From the NCBI RefSeq assembly GCF_004798965.1, contig NZ_SDSD01000005.1:62001-126000 (forward strand): a stretch of 64,000 nt of DNA. The letters run 5' to 3'. Position numbers and translations under genes: made by a program. Below the pieces are notes generated by a model, which saw only the letters and a list, made by a program, of their open reading frames with translations, ran no database searches and was not told the origin of the DNA. Below are positions 18,341 to 29,176 of the stretch, in pieces (position 1 is the stretch's first letter; the number at the start of each line of letters is the position of its first letter). This DNA is from Onishia niordana (GTDB lineage Bacteria; Pseudomonadota; Gammaproteobacteria; Pseudomonadales; Halomonadaceae).

Positions 18341-19903
18341 ATGCGTCTGAAATTTCATTGTCAGAACCGGATCGGCATCCTCCGGGACATCGTCGCTCAC
18401 TTCGCCGATTTTGGCGTCAATGTGGCTCACGGCGAAGTGGGAGGCGATCACGGCAACACCATCTATCTGCATCTGCCACAGCTTCTTAATGCTCAATTGA
18501 CGTCACTCAAGCCGACGCTTGAGACCATCCCCGGCGTCTTTGGCGTCAAACGCGTCAGCTTGATGCCCAGCGAGCGTCGCCACCTGGAGCTGGATGCGTT
18601 GCTGTCATCGCTTTCTGAGCCGGTGATGTCGATTGATATGGAAGGACGAGTGGTCGCCGCTAACCGGGCCGCTGGCCAGATGCTTGGCGTACGGGTCGAC
18701 GAAGTACCGGGTCTGTCGCTTGATCGCTATCTGCCGGACCATGATCTGCCTGACCTGATCCGGCGCAACAACGCCCGCGTCAATGGCCTGCGGCTCAAGC
18801 TCAAGGGAGCCACTTACCTGGCCGACATTGCGCCATTGCACCGCGAGAATCACGATGACGTGGCCTCGCTTGCCGGCGCCGTAGTGACGCTGCATCGCGC
18901 CGACCGCATCGGTGAGCGTATCTATCAGGTCCAGCGCCAGGAACTTCGTGGCTTCGAGGCGATTTTCCAATCGAGCCCGCGGCTGGCGACACTGATCCGC
19001 GAGGCCCGGCGCATGGCGCCGCTGGATGCGCCGCTGCTGATCGAGGGGGAGACCGGTACCGGCAAGGAGTTACTGGCACGCGCATGTCACCTGGCCAGCC
19101 ACCGTGGCCAGGCGCCCTTCATGGCGCTCAACTGTGCCGGGCTTCCCGAGTCGATGGCCGAGACCGAGCTATTCGGCTACGCCGCAGGCGCTTTCGAGGG
19201 CGCTCGGCCGGAGGGCAAGCTGGGACTGCTGGAGCTGACCGCAGGCGGCACCATCTTTCTCGATGAAGTCGGCGAGATGAGCCCGCGTTTGCAGGTAAAG
19301 CTGCTTCGCTTCCTGCAGGACGGCGGCTTTCGCCGAGTGGGGAGCGATGAAGAGACCTTCCTCGATGTGCGGGTGATATGTGCCACCCAGCAGGACCTGC
19401 CGGCTCTCTGCGCTGAGGGACTATTCCGGCAGGATCTTTACCATCGCCTCAACGTGCTTTCAGTCCAGGTGCCTCCGCTGCGCGACTGCCTCGATGGTAT
19501 CGAGGAGCTGGCGGCTCACTTTCTCGACCGCGCCGCACGCCAGATCGGCTGTCCGATGCCGCAACTTTCCCCGGCGGCGTTGGCGAGGCTGTCGAGTTAT
19601 CACTGGCCGGGCAATGTGCGCCAGCTCGAGAACGTGCTCTTCCAGGCCGTTTCATTATGCGAAGGCGGAACCATCTTGCCGGCGCATTTGCGTTTGCCTG
19701 AGGTGGGGCAGGCGCCGGGACTCGCCGGTGTCGACTTGGACGGGTCGCTTGGCGAGATCATGGGCGATGTCGAAAAGCGCGTACTCGCCGCCCTGTATCC
19801 CAAGCATCCCTCGAGCCGCCAGTTGGCGCGCCGGTTGGGTGTGTCGCATACCACCATTGCCAACAAGCTCAAGCGCTACGGCATCGGTGATGAGGGTGAG
19901 TGA
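18341..19903 (+). CDS. phhR: TyrR/PhhR-type regulator of aromatic amino acid metabolism
   Basis: This is a transcription factor responding to aromatic amino acids. Domain order: N-terminal ACT (RLKFHCQNRIGILRDIVAHF, about 1-75), PAS (about 80-190), AAA+ domain (Walker A GETGTGKE 236-243, Walker B TIFLDEV 304-310) and a C-terminal helix-turn-helix (SSRQLARRLGVSHTTIANKL). The sigma-54 contact loop reads GAFEGA (283-288) in place of GAFTGA, so sigma-54 activation may be lost, as in E. coli TyrR. The frame is open from 18215, but AGAGG before the ATG at 18341 and the ACT start give 520 aa. Its stop overlaps the next gene (TGAATG). It is divergent from phhABC. Confidence 0.94.
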   Translation: MRLKFHCQNRIGILRDIVAHFADFGVNVAHGEVGGDHGNTIYLHLPQLLNAQLTSLKPTLETIPGVFGVKRVSLMPSERRHLELDALLSSLSEPVMSIDMEGRVVAANRAAGQMLGVRVDEVPGLSLDRYLPDHDLPDLIRRNNARVNGLRLKLKGATYLADIAPLHRENHDDVASLAGAVVTLHRADRIGERIYQVQRQELRGFEAIFQSSPRLATLIREARRMAPLDAPLLIEGETGTGKELLARACHLASHRGQAPFMALNCAGLPESMAETELFGYAAGAFEGARPEGKLGLLELTAGGTIFLDEVGEMSPRLQVKLLRFLQDGGFRRVGSDEETFLDVRVICATQQDLPALCAEGLFRQDLYHRLNVLSVQVPPLRDCLDGIEELAAHFLDRAARQIGCPMPQLSPAALARLSSYHWPGNVRQLENVLFQAVSLCEGGTILPAHLRLPEVGQAPGLAGVDLDGSLGEIMGDVEKRVLAALYPKHPSSRQLARRLGVSHTTIANKLKRYGIGDEGE

Positions 19904-20518
19904 ATGGCGTACCGGCTACCCCTTGCCCTGAAGCTTGGCTTGACCGCTTGGATCCTCGTCTGGGCACCGACTTACTGGCTGCTACTGGGGCCGGATAACT
20001 TCCTGTGGCTGTGTGATTTGGCCAATCTGCTGCTGTGGCTTGGAGTTCTCATGGAAAGTCGCCGGCTGGTGTCGATGCAGTTGCTTGCAGTGGCATTGGT
20101 CGGATTCCTCTGGACACTGGATGTCGCCGTTGCGGTGCTCAGCGGGGTTCATCCGATCGGCGGCACCGAGTACATGTTCGACTCCGCTTATCCGGCCGCT
20201 GTTAGGGGGCTCTCGCTTTTTCATCTGTGGTTGCCCTGTGTGGCCGCCTATGGCGTCTGGCGCCTGGGCTATGACCGCCGGGCGATTCTCTGGCAGGTCG
20301 GCCTGACCTGGCTGGTGGTGCCGCTGAGTTATTGGGTCACGGCCCCCGAGCACAACATTAATTGGGTACAGGGGCCCTTCGGGCAGCCTCAGGAGAGCGT
20401 GGCGCCGTTGTTCTATCTCGGGGCTCTGATGCTTGCCTGGCCGCTGGTCATCTATGTCCCGGTGCATGTCCTCGTGCTCGCCATCTCGCGCTGGCGCCGG
20501 CATCGGGCGGGCGACTAG
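19904..20518 (+). CDS. polytopic membrane protein coupled to phhR, function unknown
   Basis: I do not recognise this 204-aa protein. Five or six hydrophobic segments cover most of it (for example LTAWILVWAPTYWLLLG, LLLWLGVLMESRRLVSMQ, LVGFLWTLDVAVAVLSGV and PLVIYVPVHVLVLAISRW). It is rich in Trp. Polar motifs between helices, LFHLWLP and TAPEHNINWVQGPFG, could form a pocket or metal site. Its ATG begins directly after the phhR stop (TGAATG), so translation is coupled, which suggests a role tied to aromatic amino acids or PhhR activity. Its stop abuts that of the convergent rbsR with no gap. Confidence 0.75.
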   Translation: MAYRLPLALKLGLTAWILVWAPTYWLLLGPDNFLWLCDLANLLLWLGVLMESRRLVSMQLLAVALVGFLWTLDVAVAVLSGVHPIGGTEYMFDSAYPAAVRGLSLFHLWLPCVAAYGVWRLGYDRRAILWQVGLTWLVVPLSYWVTAPEHNINWVQGPFGQPQESVAPLFYLGALMLAWPLVIYVPVHVLVLAISRWRRHRAGD

Positions 20519-21532
20519 TCAGCAGGGCGCAGTGGTTTGCCTGACCGATTCTCGTTCCACCAGTCTTGGCGGCAGCGCCGTCACTGGGTCGAAAGGTCGG
20601 TCATGCTCAAGGCGGTCGATGAGCTGCGCGATAGCAGTCGCGCCGAGTTCGTAGATGGGCTGGTGGATCGTGGTTAGCGCCGGGCTTGTGTAGCGGCCAA
20701 TGTCGATATCGTCATAGCCGATGACGGATAGATCCCGCGGTAGGCTGAGGCCCTGTTCGATGGCGGCGCGCATGGCGCCGATGGCCACCAGGTCGTTGAA
20801 GGCAAATACGGCCTGGGGTGCTTTCCCTGTGGCGAGCACATCATGCATGGCGGCATGCCCGCCCTGGGCCTGCAAGTTGGTCGCAATGATGCGTCTTGCC
20901 GGCGGTGCAAGGCCCTGGTTGGTCAAGGCGTCCAATGCACCGGCCAGGCGCTCCTTCGAGCGTGGGTGGTCCGCGGGGCCGGTGAGTAGGGCGATATCCT
21001 CTAGGCCTTGCGCCAGCAGATGGTCGATGGCAATTCTAGCGCCCAGGCGAGAGTCGTCGTTGACGACGGCGATATCCGGTCGTGGGGTCGTCGCTGCGTC
21101 CAGCATGACAGTGGGCAGGGCCTGACGGTTCAGTGCCTTCACAAAGTTGGGGCCATTGCGTGAGGTCATCACGATCAGGCCATCGATGCGGCGCTCCTGG
21201 AGCGAATCGAGGTAGGCTACCTGCTTGTTGTCGATGTCGTCGGCGTTGCACAGCATCAGGCTGTAACCGCAGTCGAAGCAGTGATCTTCGACGCCGCGGA
21301 TGAGAGCCGAGAAAAAGGGGTTGTCGGCGCTGGTGACGATCATGCCGATGGTGCGGCTGCGCCTGGATTGGAGCGAGCGTGCGATGGTATCCGGGCGATA
21401 GCCAAGTTCTTTGATGGCGCGTTGCACCCGCACGCGGGTGGCGGGTGCAACGGCACGACTTTGATTAACGACATGGGAGACGGTGGTGATTGACACCCCC
21501 GCCTGGCGTGCCACGTCCTTTAGACGAACCAT
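20519..21532 (-). CDS. rbsR: LacI-family regulator of the ribose operon
   Basis: This is a LacI/PurR-type repressor. The N-terminal helix-turn-helix is MVRLKDVARQAGVSITTVSH with the hinge helix NQSRAVAPATRVRVQRAIK, and a periplasmic-binding-like sugar domain begins at RTIGMIVTSADNPFFSALI. At 337 aa it has standard length. It is the last gene of rbsDACBR, 10 bases after rbsB, the same place as E. coli rbsR. Its likely site is the 16-bp palindrome before rbsD. Confidence 0.9.
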   Translation of the reverse strand: MVRLKDVARQAGVSITTVSHVVNQSRAVAPATRVRVQRAIKELGYRPDTIARSLQSRRSRTIGMIVTSADNPFFSALIRGVEDHCFDCGYSLMLCNADDIDNKQVAYLDSLQERRIDGLIVMTSRNGPNFVKALNRQALPTVMLDAATTPRPDIAVVNDDSRLGARIAIDHLLAQGLEDIALLTGPADHPRSKERLAGALDALTNQGLAPPARRIIATNLQAQGGHAAMHDVLATGKAPQAVFAFNDLVAIGAMRAAIEQGLSLPRDLSVIGYDDIDIGRYTSPALTTIHQPIYELGATAIAQLIDRLEHDRPFDPVTALPPRLVERESVRQTTAPC

Positions 21533-21542
21533 GTCCTGAGTG

Positions 21543-22424
21543 TTATTCCTTGGTGATCAGTTTGAGGGGAACCGGAATATTGGCTTCGACGCTTTCCCCC
21601 TTGAGTAGGGCGTCGGCGGTGTTAATGCCCAATGCCCCGATGAGCGCAGGACGCTGGGCAATGGTGGCGTCCATGATGCCCTCTTCAACTGCCTGAATGC
21701 CGGCATCGGTACCGTCGAAGCCCACCAGGATCACATCGTCACCACCACTGGCCTGCAGCGCGCGCTGAGCACCGAGTGCCATTTCGTCGTTCTGGGCGAA
21801 CACGGCTTCAAGGTCCGGATGTGCTTGAAGCAGGTTCTCCATCACGTTGAGGCCTTCGGTACGGTTAAAGTTGGCCGGCTGGGTGGCCACAAGCTCAATG
21901 CCGGGGGCCTCTTCGACCGCTGACATGAAGCCTTCGCCACGGTCGCGCGTGGCCGAGGCACCTGGGACACCTTCGAGTTGAACAACCTGACCTTCCCCCC
22001 CCAGGCGGTCGGCGATGTACCCGCCGGCCAGCTGACCGCCGGCCACGTTATCCGAGGCGATGTGCGAGGCCACGCGACCGCCGTTGGCGCTGCGGTCCAG
22101 GGTGATCACCGGCACATTGCGCGCGTTGGCAGAGCGCACACTGGACACCGCGGCGTCCGAGTCCGTCGGGTTCATCAGCAGCACATCGATATCGCGGGAC
22201 AGGGCGTCCTCGACGTTGGAGAGCTCTCGGGCCGCGTCGTTGCCGGAATCCAGCACGATCAGCTCGTGGCCAAGTGCTTCGGCCCGTTCTTCGGCCCCTT
22301 CCTGCATGGTCACGAAGAAGGGATTGTTCAGCGTGGACACCACCAGGGCAATACGATCGGCCATGGCCTGGCCGCTGAGGCCGATGCCGGCTGCGACGGC
22401 GGAGGCGAGTAGCAGTTTCTTCAT
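21543..22424 (-). CDS. rbsB: ribose ABC transporter, periplasmic binding protein
   Basis: This is a periplasmic sugar-binding protein with signal peptide MKKLLLASAVAAGIGLSGQAMA, followed by DRIALVVSTLNNPFFVTMQEG, the usual RbsB start. Later blocks match ribose-binding proteins: LLMNPTDSDAAVSSV, VITLDRSANGGRVASHIASD and FAQNDEMALGAQRAL. The frame extends to 22490, but AAGGAGCC before the ATG at 22424 sets the start (293 aa). It delivers ribose to RbsC/RbsA. Confidence 0.93.
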   Translation of the reverse strand: MKKLLLASAVAAGIGLSGQAMADRIALVVSTLNNPFFVTMQEGAEERAEALGHELIVLDSGNDAARELSNVEDALSRDIDVLLMNPTDSDAAVSSVRSANARNVPVITLDRSANGGRVASHIASDNVAGGQLAGGYIADRLGGEGQVVQLEGVPGASATRDRGEGFMSAVEEAPGIELVATQPANFNRTEGLNVMENLLQAHPDLEAVFAQNDEMALGAQRALQASGGDDVILVGFDGTDAGIQAVEEGIMDATIAQRPALIGALGINTADALLKGESVEANIPVPLKLITKE

Positions 22425-22486
22425 GGTCTGGCTCCTTGGGTCTTGTTGTGAAGCGTGTTGTGAAGCATAGCGGTCGTGCTGGCGTG

Positions 22487-23449
22487 TCACGACGAGGTCG
22501 ACCGGCTGTCGAGCAGCACGGCCAGGAGAATGACCGCGCCCTTGGCGATCATCTGGAAATAGGATGAAACGCCCATGATGTTGAGCGCGTTGTTGAGTAC
22601 GCCAATCACCAGCGCGCCGACCAGGGTGCCGAAGATCCGACCCCGCCCGCCCATCAGGCTGGTGCCGCCGATCACTACCGCGGCGATGGCATCGAGTTCA
22701 TAGCCTGTGCCGGCGGTGGGCTGCGCCGAGCCCAGTCGGGCGGTCAGTACCACGCTTGCCAGCGCCGCGCAGGCACCGGAAATCGCATAGACGCTGATCT
22801 TGATGCGGTTGACGTTGATGCCTGACAGACGCGCCACCTTCTCGCCGCCGCCTACTGCATAGACATGTCGACCGAAGCGCGTGTGATGCAGGACAGCCCA
22901 GCACAGGATGAAGACGAAGAACATCAGGTAGATGGGAATGGGCACTCCCAGCCAGTAGCCGCCGCCGAGCTGCCAGAACAGATCAGCCGCCTCGGTGGTG
23001 CCGATCGAGATGGGACGTCCGTCGGTGAAGACCAGTGCAGCCCCGCGCAGGATGGTCATGGCGACCAGGGTGACGATGAAGGCCTGGATGCGTCCGTAGG
23101 CGACGAAAGCACCGGCAATGGCCCCCAATGCCGCCCCTGCGGCAACGGTGCCGGGCACGCCGATCCAGGGCGTCAGGCCTGAGGCGGTCATGGCACCGGC
23201 GAAGGCGCCGGTCAGCGCCAGTACAGCGCCCACCGACAGATCGATGCCGGCGGTCAGGATGACGAAGGTCACCCCCATGGCGATGATGGCGTTGATGCTC
23301 GATTGGCGCAGGACGTTGAGGATGTTGTCGACGGTCAGGAAGTTGTCACTCAGCGCGGCGCTGACGATGACCAGCAGCGTGAGGGCGAGAAAGGCCTTGT
23401 TATCGATCAAGAGCCGAGTGGCGGCCTTATTCATGGTGAGGGTACTCAT
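22487..23449 (-). CDS. rbsC: ribose ABC transporter, permease
   Basis: This is the inner-membrane channel of the ribose transporter. Hydrophobic helices fill the 320 residues. Family blocks include NFLTVDNILNVLRQSSINAI, GVTFVILTAGIDLSVGAVLA and the near-terminal AVVIGGTSLMGGRGRIFGTL. The ATG at 23449 overlaps the rbsA stop (ATGA); the longer reading frame up to 23620 runs inside rbsA and is not used. Confidence 0.94.
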   Translation of the reverse strand: MSTLTMNKAATRLLIDNKAFLALTLLVIVSAALSDNFLTVDNILNVLRQSSINAIIAMGVTFVILTAGIDLSVGAVLALTGAFAGAMTASGLTPWIGVPGTVAAGAALGAIAGAFVAYGRIQAFIVTLVAMTILRGAALVFTDGRPISIGTTEAADLFWQLGGGYWLGVPIPIYLMFFVFILCWAVLHHTRFGRHVYAVGGGEKVARLSGINVNRIKISVYAISGACAALASVVLTARLGSAQPTAGTGYELDAIAAVVIGGTSLMGGRGRIFGTLVGALVIGVLNNALNIMGVSSYFQMIAKGAVILLAVLLDSRSTSS

Positions 23450-24960
23450 GAGGTGACGGTCTCCGTGGCGCTGTTCGTATGGGCAGCGGCGGTCATGATG
23501 GTTTCCTGGGTGGCGTCGTCGCGAGTGAATTCGCCGCTGATGCGGCCATTGGCGAGCACCATGATGCGATCGGAGAGCCCCAGCAGTTCTGGCATCTCTG
23601 AGGAGATCAACAGCACGCACTTGCCCTGGCGCTTGAGCTCATTGATCAACAGGTAGATCTCGCGCTTGGCACCGACATCGACCCCGCGGGTGGGCTCGTC
23701 GAGAATCACGATCTCCGGTTCGGTCATCAGCGCCTTGGCAAGCGAGGCCTTTTGCTGATTGCCCCCGGAAAGGGTGTCGATGGGTTGGTGCATGTCCTGC
23801 AGTTTGATGTGGAAGGCCTTGATATAGTGCTCGACGGCGGCCTGTTCTTGTCCGGCACGCACAACGCCCAGTGGACCGCAGAAGGCAGGCAGAGCGGCGA
23901 GTGACATGTTGTTTGCCACCGAGTGCTCAAGCAGAAGGCCGGCCTGCTTGCGATCCTCGGGCACATAGACCAGGCCCGCCCGCAGCGCATCGCGAGGTGA
24001 CGTGAAGCGTACGGGCATGTGACGGATACGCACTTCACCGGCCTTGATCGAGGTGTCGCCGCAGATCGCCTGGGCCATTTCCGTGCGTCCGGCGCCCATC
24101 AGTCCGCCAAAGCCCAGCACCTCTCCGGCGCTCGCCGAAAAGGACACATCGACGACGCCTGGTGCCGACAGCCGCTCGACCTCGATCATCACCTGGCCAA
24201 GTGTCGGTGGTTCATAGGGATAGCGGTCGGCGAGTTCGCGCCCCACCATCTTGCGTATCAGCTCGTTCTCGTTGAGCTCTGTCGTCGGGCCGTCGTGCAC
24301 GAGTTGGCCGTCGCGGAGCACCGCAACGCTGTCACACATCCGGAAAATTTCGGGCAGGCGGTGAGTGATCATCACCAGTGACCTGCCTTCCTCGCGCAGG
24401 GCAATGACCACTTGCTCGAGTATCTCGGTCTCGATGTCGGTCAGCGAGTCGGTTGGCTCGTCCATGATGATGATCTCGGCGTCCAGGGACAGGGCGCGCG
24501 CGATTTCCACCATCTGCTGTTGCCCGATACTGAGGCCGGCGACCGGGGTGCGGGGATCGATGGGCTGCCTGAGGCGGGCCAGTAGCTCGCCGGCCTGGCG
24601 ATACAGGCGCCCCCAGTCGACCATGCCCAGACGATTGCGCGGTTCACGACCGAGAAAGATGTTCTCGCCGGCCGAGAGGCCTCCGATCAGGTTGAGTTCC
24701 TGATGAATGATCGCGATGCCGGCATCCATGGCCTGGCGCGGCGCCGTGAAATGCACCCGCTCGCCACGCAGCCATATCTCACCGGCGTCGGCCTGATGGA
24801 CGCCGCTGAGAACCTTCATGAGGGTCGATTTTCCTGCGCCGTTCTCTCCGGCCAGCGCCTGGACACGGCCTGGATAGAGGGAGAGATCGACACCCTCAAG
24901 CACGGTAACGCCAGAAAAGCGTTTCGCTATGCCTCTGAGCTCCATCAGGGGCGTTGGCAT
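23446..24960 (-). CDS. rbsA: ribose ABC transporter, fused ATPase
   Basis: This is a double ATPase of the carbohydrate-uptake class. The first cassette has Walker A GENGAGKSTLMKVLSG, signature LSIGQQQMVEIARAL and Walker B IIIMDEPTDSLT. The second has the degenerate P-loop GLMGAGRTEMA and LSGGNQQKASLAKAL, the normal asymmetry of RbsA. The start at 24960 (MPTPLMELRGI) follows rbsD by 35 bases; an internal Met five codons later is a possible alternative. The length is 504 aa. Confidence 0.93.
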   Translation of the reverse strand: MPTPLMELRGIAKRFSGVTVLEGVDLSLYPGRVQALAGENGAGKSTLMKVLSGVHQADAGEIWLRGERVHFTAPRQAMDAGIAIIHQELNLIGGLSAGENIFLGREPRNRLGMVDWGRLYRQAGELLARLRQPIDPRTPVAGLSIGQQQMVEIARALSLDAEIIIMDEPTDSLTDIETEILEQVVIALREEGRSLVMITHRLPEIFRMCDSVAVLRDGQLVHDGPTTELNENELIRKMVGRELADRYPYEPPTLGQVMIEVERLSAPGVVDVSFSASAGEVLGFGGLMGAGRTEMAQAICGDTSIKAGEVRIRHMPVRFTSPRDALRAGLVYVPEDRKQAGLLLEHSVANNMSLAALPAFCGPLGVVRAGQEQAAVEHYIKAFHIKLQDMHQPIDTLSGGNQQKASLAKALMTEPEIVILDEPTRGVDVGAKREIYLLINELKRQGKCVLLISSEMPELLGLSDRIMVLANGRISGEFTRDDATQETIMTAAAHTNSATETVTS

Positions 24961-24995
24961 CTCGGCGCTGTGCCATCTGTCTTTTGATACGGCAC

Positions 24996-25424
24996 TCAAA
25001 ATGGCACTCCACTGTGCAGGGCGATGTTGGCAAAGGGGGTACATTCCCCGGTGCGGATCACCGCCTTGGCGTTATTGAGTGATTGCTTGAAAGCGTCGTG
25101 GGATACGTAGCTTGCTTCCACGGGGCGTCTGTCGCGCGTTTCCAGCGTGGTCAGACGGTGTTGGATATCGCCCTCGAGGGTCGGGCTGTGCGTGCTGATT
25201 TCGTTGGCCAGCGTCACGCCCTCGATGCAAAGCTCATCAAGCAGGGCATCGAGTATCGGCAGGAAGCCCGGCAAACCGGGCACCACGGCCAGGTCGATAC
25301 GCGGCACGTCGCTCGGAATCGGCAGTCCGGCATCGGCAATCACCAGGGTGTCGGTATGTCCGAGCTCGGCGATCAGGGTATTGAGCGAAGCATTGAGCAG
25401 GCCATGACGTTTCACGGGATTCAC
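24996..25424 (-). CDS. rbsD: D-ribose pyranase
   Basis: RbsD interconverts the pyranose forms of D-ribose so that ribokinase receives the right one. Hallmarks are ELGHTDTLVIADAGLPIPSD near the N-terminus and the C-terminal NAKAVIRTGECTPFANIALH. The 142-aa length is typical. It is the first gene of rbsDACBR, directly after a perfect LacI-type operator. No ribokinase (rbsK) is in the cluster. Confidence 0.95.
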   Translation of the reverse strand: MNPVKRHGLLNASLNTLIAELGHTDTLVIADAGLPIPSDVPRIDLAVVPGLPGFLPILDALLDELCIEGVTLANEISTHSPTLEGDIQHRLTTLETRDRRPVEASYVSHDAFKQSLNNAKAVIRTGECTPFANIALHSGVPF

Positions 25425-25457
25425 GCTGTAGCTGAGAGTTCAGGCCAACAGTGTAAC

Positions 25458-25473
25458 GCGCAAACGTTTGCGC
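25458..25473. promoter_or_regulatory. RbsR-type operator upstream of rbsD
   Basis: GCGCAAACGTTTGCGC is a perfect 16-bp palindrome with the central CG typical of LacI-family operators, 34 bases before the rbsD start. It also resembles the PurR consensus, a member of the same family. The rbsR gene in the same operon makes RbsR the likely ligand. Confidence 0.8.
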
Positions 25474-25526
25474 CACCGATGCGCAGAAAGTCTAAGACGG
25501 CGTGGAGATCACTCTGGACATCTCGA

Positions 25527-27497
<1,971 letters not shown>

Positions 27498-27645
27498 GAG
27501 GGCTCCAGATACGGGTCTTGAAGGCGAGGCGTGAGGCCCCGGGGAGTGATGCCGAATCACAGGATACAGGTTCAGCGCTTATTGCTTGAATTCAGGTTTT
27601 CCGCCCAGGCGGCCTGACTGGCGATTTAAGTGAGGAGGGGCACTC

Positions 27646-27719
27646 GGTAGGCCAAGCTGAGTTATCAAGACTGAGTGATCAAGACTGAGTTATTCAAGGC
27701 GCTCAGGGCTTGGCCTACC
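27646..27719. repeat. inverted repeat enclosing three 14-bp direct repeats
   Basis: GGTAGGCCAAGC (27646-27657) is mirrored by GCTTGGCCTACC (27708-27719). A further TGAG/CTCA pairing is possible past a 2-nt bulge. The loop holds three abutting copies of TGAGTTATCAAGAC-like units (27658, 27672, 27686); copy 2 differs at one base and copy 3 has drifted. No T-tract follows on either strand. It lies in the 355-bp gap between recQ and a diguanylate cyclase, where I see no gene. Confidence 0.75.
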
Positions 27720-27852
27720 TTATATCGGGAGGGGCATATGGCGAGGTGTCATGAGGAGCCGAGGATGAGCATCGTTCACGTCACGGGTTGCTGAAATCGT
27801 TCAAGGTGTCGACCATGATCATGGCCGCTTCAAACGCCTCTTACGTCCTTGG

Positions 27853-28779
27853 TTAGAAGGTTGCTTTAGCTACCACGCAGTTGCGGCCGAGATGTTTGGC
27901 TGCATAGAGGCGTTGGTCGGCGCGTTCGAGAAGCTGGTCGCGCAATTCCCCGATGCGATGCTCGGTGATGCCGGTGCTGATGGTGATGCCACCTTCAGGC
28001 AGACCGAAGTCATGACGCGCGATTTCTTGACGTAGGCGTTCGGCCATGGCTTTACATTTAGCGATCGGTGTCAATGGCAACAGCACGGCAAACTCTTCTC
28101 CGCCTAGGCGTGCCAGGCAGTCTTCTTCCCTCAGCAGGTCATTGCATAATTCGGCAAGACGGCGCAGTACCTTATCGCCCTGAAGGTGTCCCCAGGTATC
28201 GTTGACGCGCTTGAAATGGTCGATATCGATCATCATCAGCGATAGTGGCGTGCCATGGCGGTTGCTCAGTGATATCTCCCGGCCGAGCTCGCCCATCAGC
28301 TTTCGCCGATTGGGCAGGCCAGTGAGGTCATCGGTATCTGACAGATCGCGGAGATGTGTCTGATACTCGATCTGTTCGCTAATGTTGACCATCAAGCCAT
28401 GCCAGAGGATACCTTCCTCGATACGCTCAGGCATGGCCCGCACGGCAATCCAGTATTCCTCGCCTCCTGGCTCGCAGTGACGAAACTGGGTGGTCAGTGG
28501 CATCAACGACTTCGCCGAGCGTTCGACGGCGACCATCAGGCGGGGAAAGTCTTCAGGATGTACGTGGTCGAAGGCGTGACTGCCATCTTCGGTGAGTCGT
28601 TCACGGTCCGTGGCATTGCCGAAAATCTTACTGTCGCCCGCCAGGTAAGGAAAACGGACCATGCCACATTGGCTGCGGTAGAACTGAAACACGATGCCGG
28701 GCAGGCGCTCGGTCATGGCCTTCAGTTGACCGTAGTCGCTCTGTGTCTCATCCAATGAGGGGTCATCATCAAAAGGCAT
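27853..28779 (-). CDS. PAS-GGDEF diguanylate cyclase
   Basis: This is a predicted cyclic-di-GMP synthase. A PAS_3-like sensor (GIVFQFYRSQCGMVRFPYLA to about residue 145) precedes a GGDEF domain with DDLTGLPNRRKLMGELG, MMIDIDHFKRVNDTWGH and an active RLGGEEFAVLLP site. No membrane segment is seen, so it is probably cytoplasmic. The frame opens at 28806; GGGAAGAG favours the ATG at 28779 (308 aa). The final residue positions (CVVAKATF) look complete. Confidence 0.9.
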   Translation of the reverse strand: MPFDDDPSLDETQSDYGQLKAMTERLPGIVFQFYRSQCGMVRFPYLAGDSKIFGNATDRERLTEDGSHAFDHVHPEDFPRLMVAVERSAKSLMPLTTQFRHCEPGGEEYWIAVRAMPERIEEGILWHGLMVNISEQIEYQTHLRDLSDTDDLTGLPNRRKLMGELGREISLSNRHGTPLSLMMIDIDHFKRVNDTWGHLQGDKVLRRLAELCNDLLREEDCLARLGGEEFAVLLPLTPIAKCKAMAERLRQEIARHDFGLPEGGITISTGITEHRIGELRDQLLERADQRLYAAKHLGRNCVVAKATF

Positions 28780-29176
28780 GAGGCAATCTCTTCCCTTAGG
28801 CAACAAAGGCCTACTCTAGTGGTGATGGGCGCAAGAGGCACATCGCAAAGGTGAGCGCCCGATCACCTTCGTGCGTAGAAGGGGAAGCGCACTACCTATG
28901 AACACAACATGATGCTTTATTTTATTAGGTGTCTACTCTAAGCCAACTGTGACGATTTTTGTAAGAGATTGTAGTAAAAGATTGCGAAAGACATGCTTCA
29001 TATCAAGTGGCCGCGAACTCAAGCCGAAGCGCCGTGCCGGGCACCGAACCATCGTAAACGGCAGTCTAAGGCGAAAATCGCAATGTAGGAGTGTTACTGC
29101 CTCGGGTGAGGACGGCGAACAGGAATCGCCGTGGAAGTGTCGCCTCTGTCAAGCAAAGAGACCTTGCCCTCTTATC
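28780..29176. other. 397-bp gap upstream of the diguanylate cyclase
   Basis: No gene is supported; a 107-codon frame at 28949-29272 has no ribosome site and overlaps cfa. An imperfect inverted repeat (GGTGATGGGCGC 28821-28832 with GCGCCCGATCACC 28855-28867) lies 42 bases before the cyclase start and may be an operator. The AT-rich 28915-28931 is a likely promoter for it. Confidence 0.45.
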
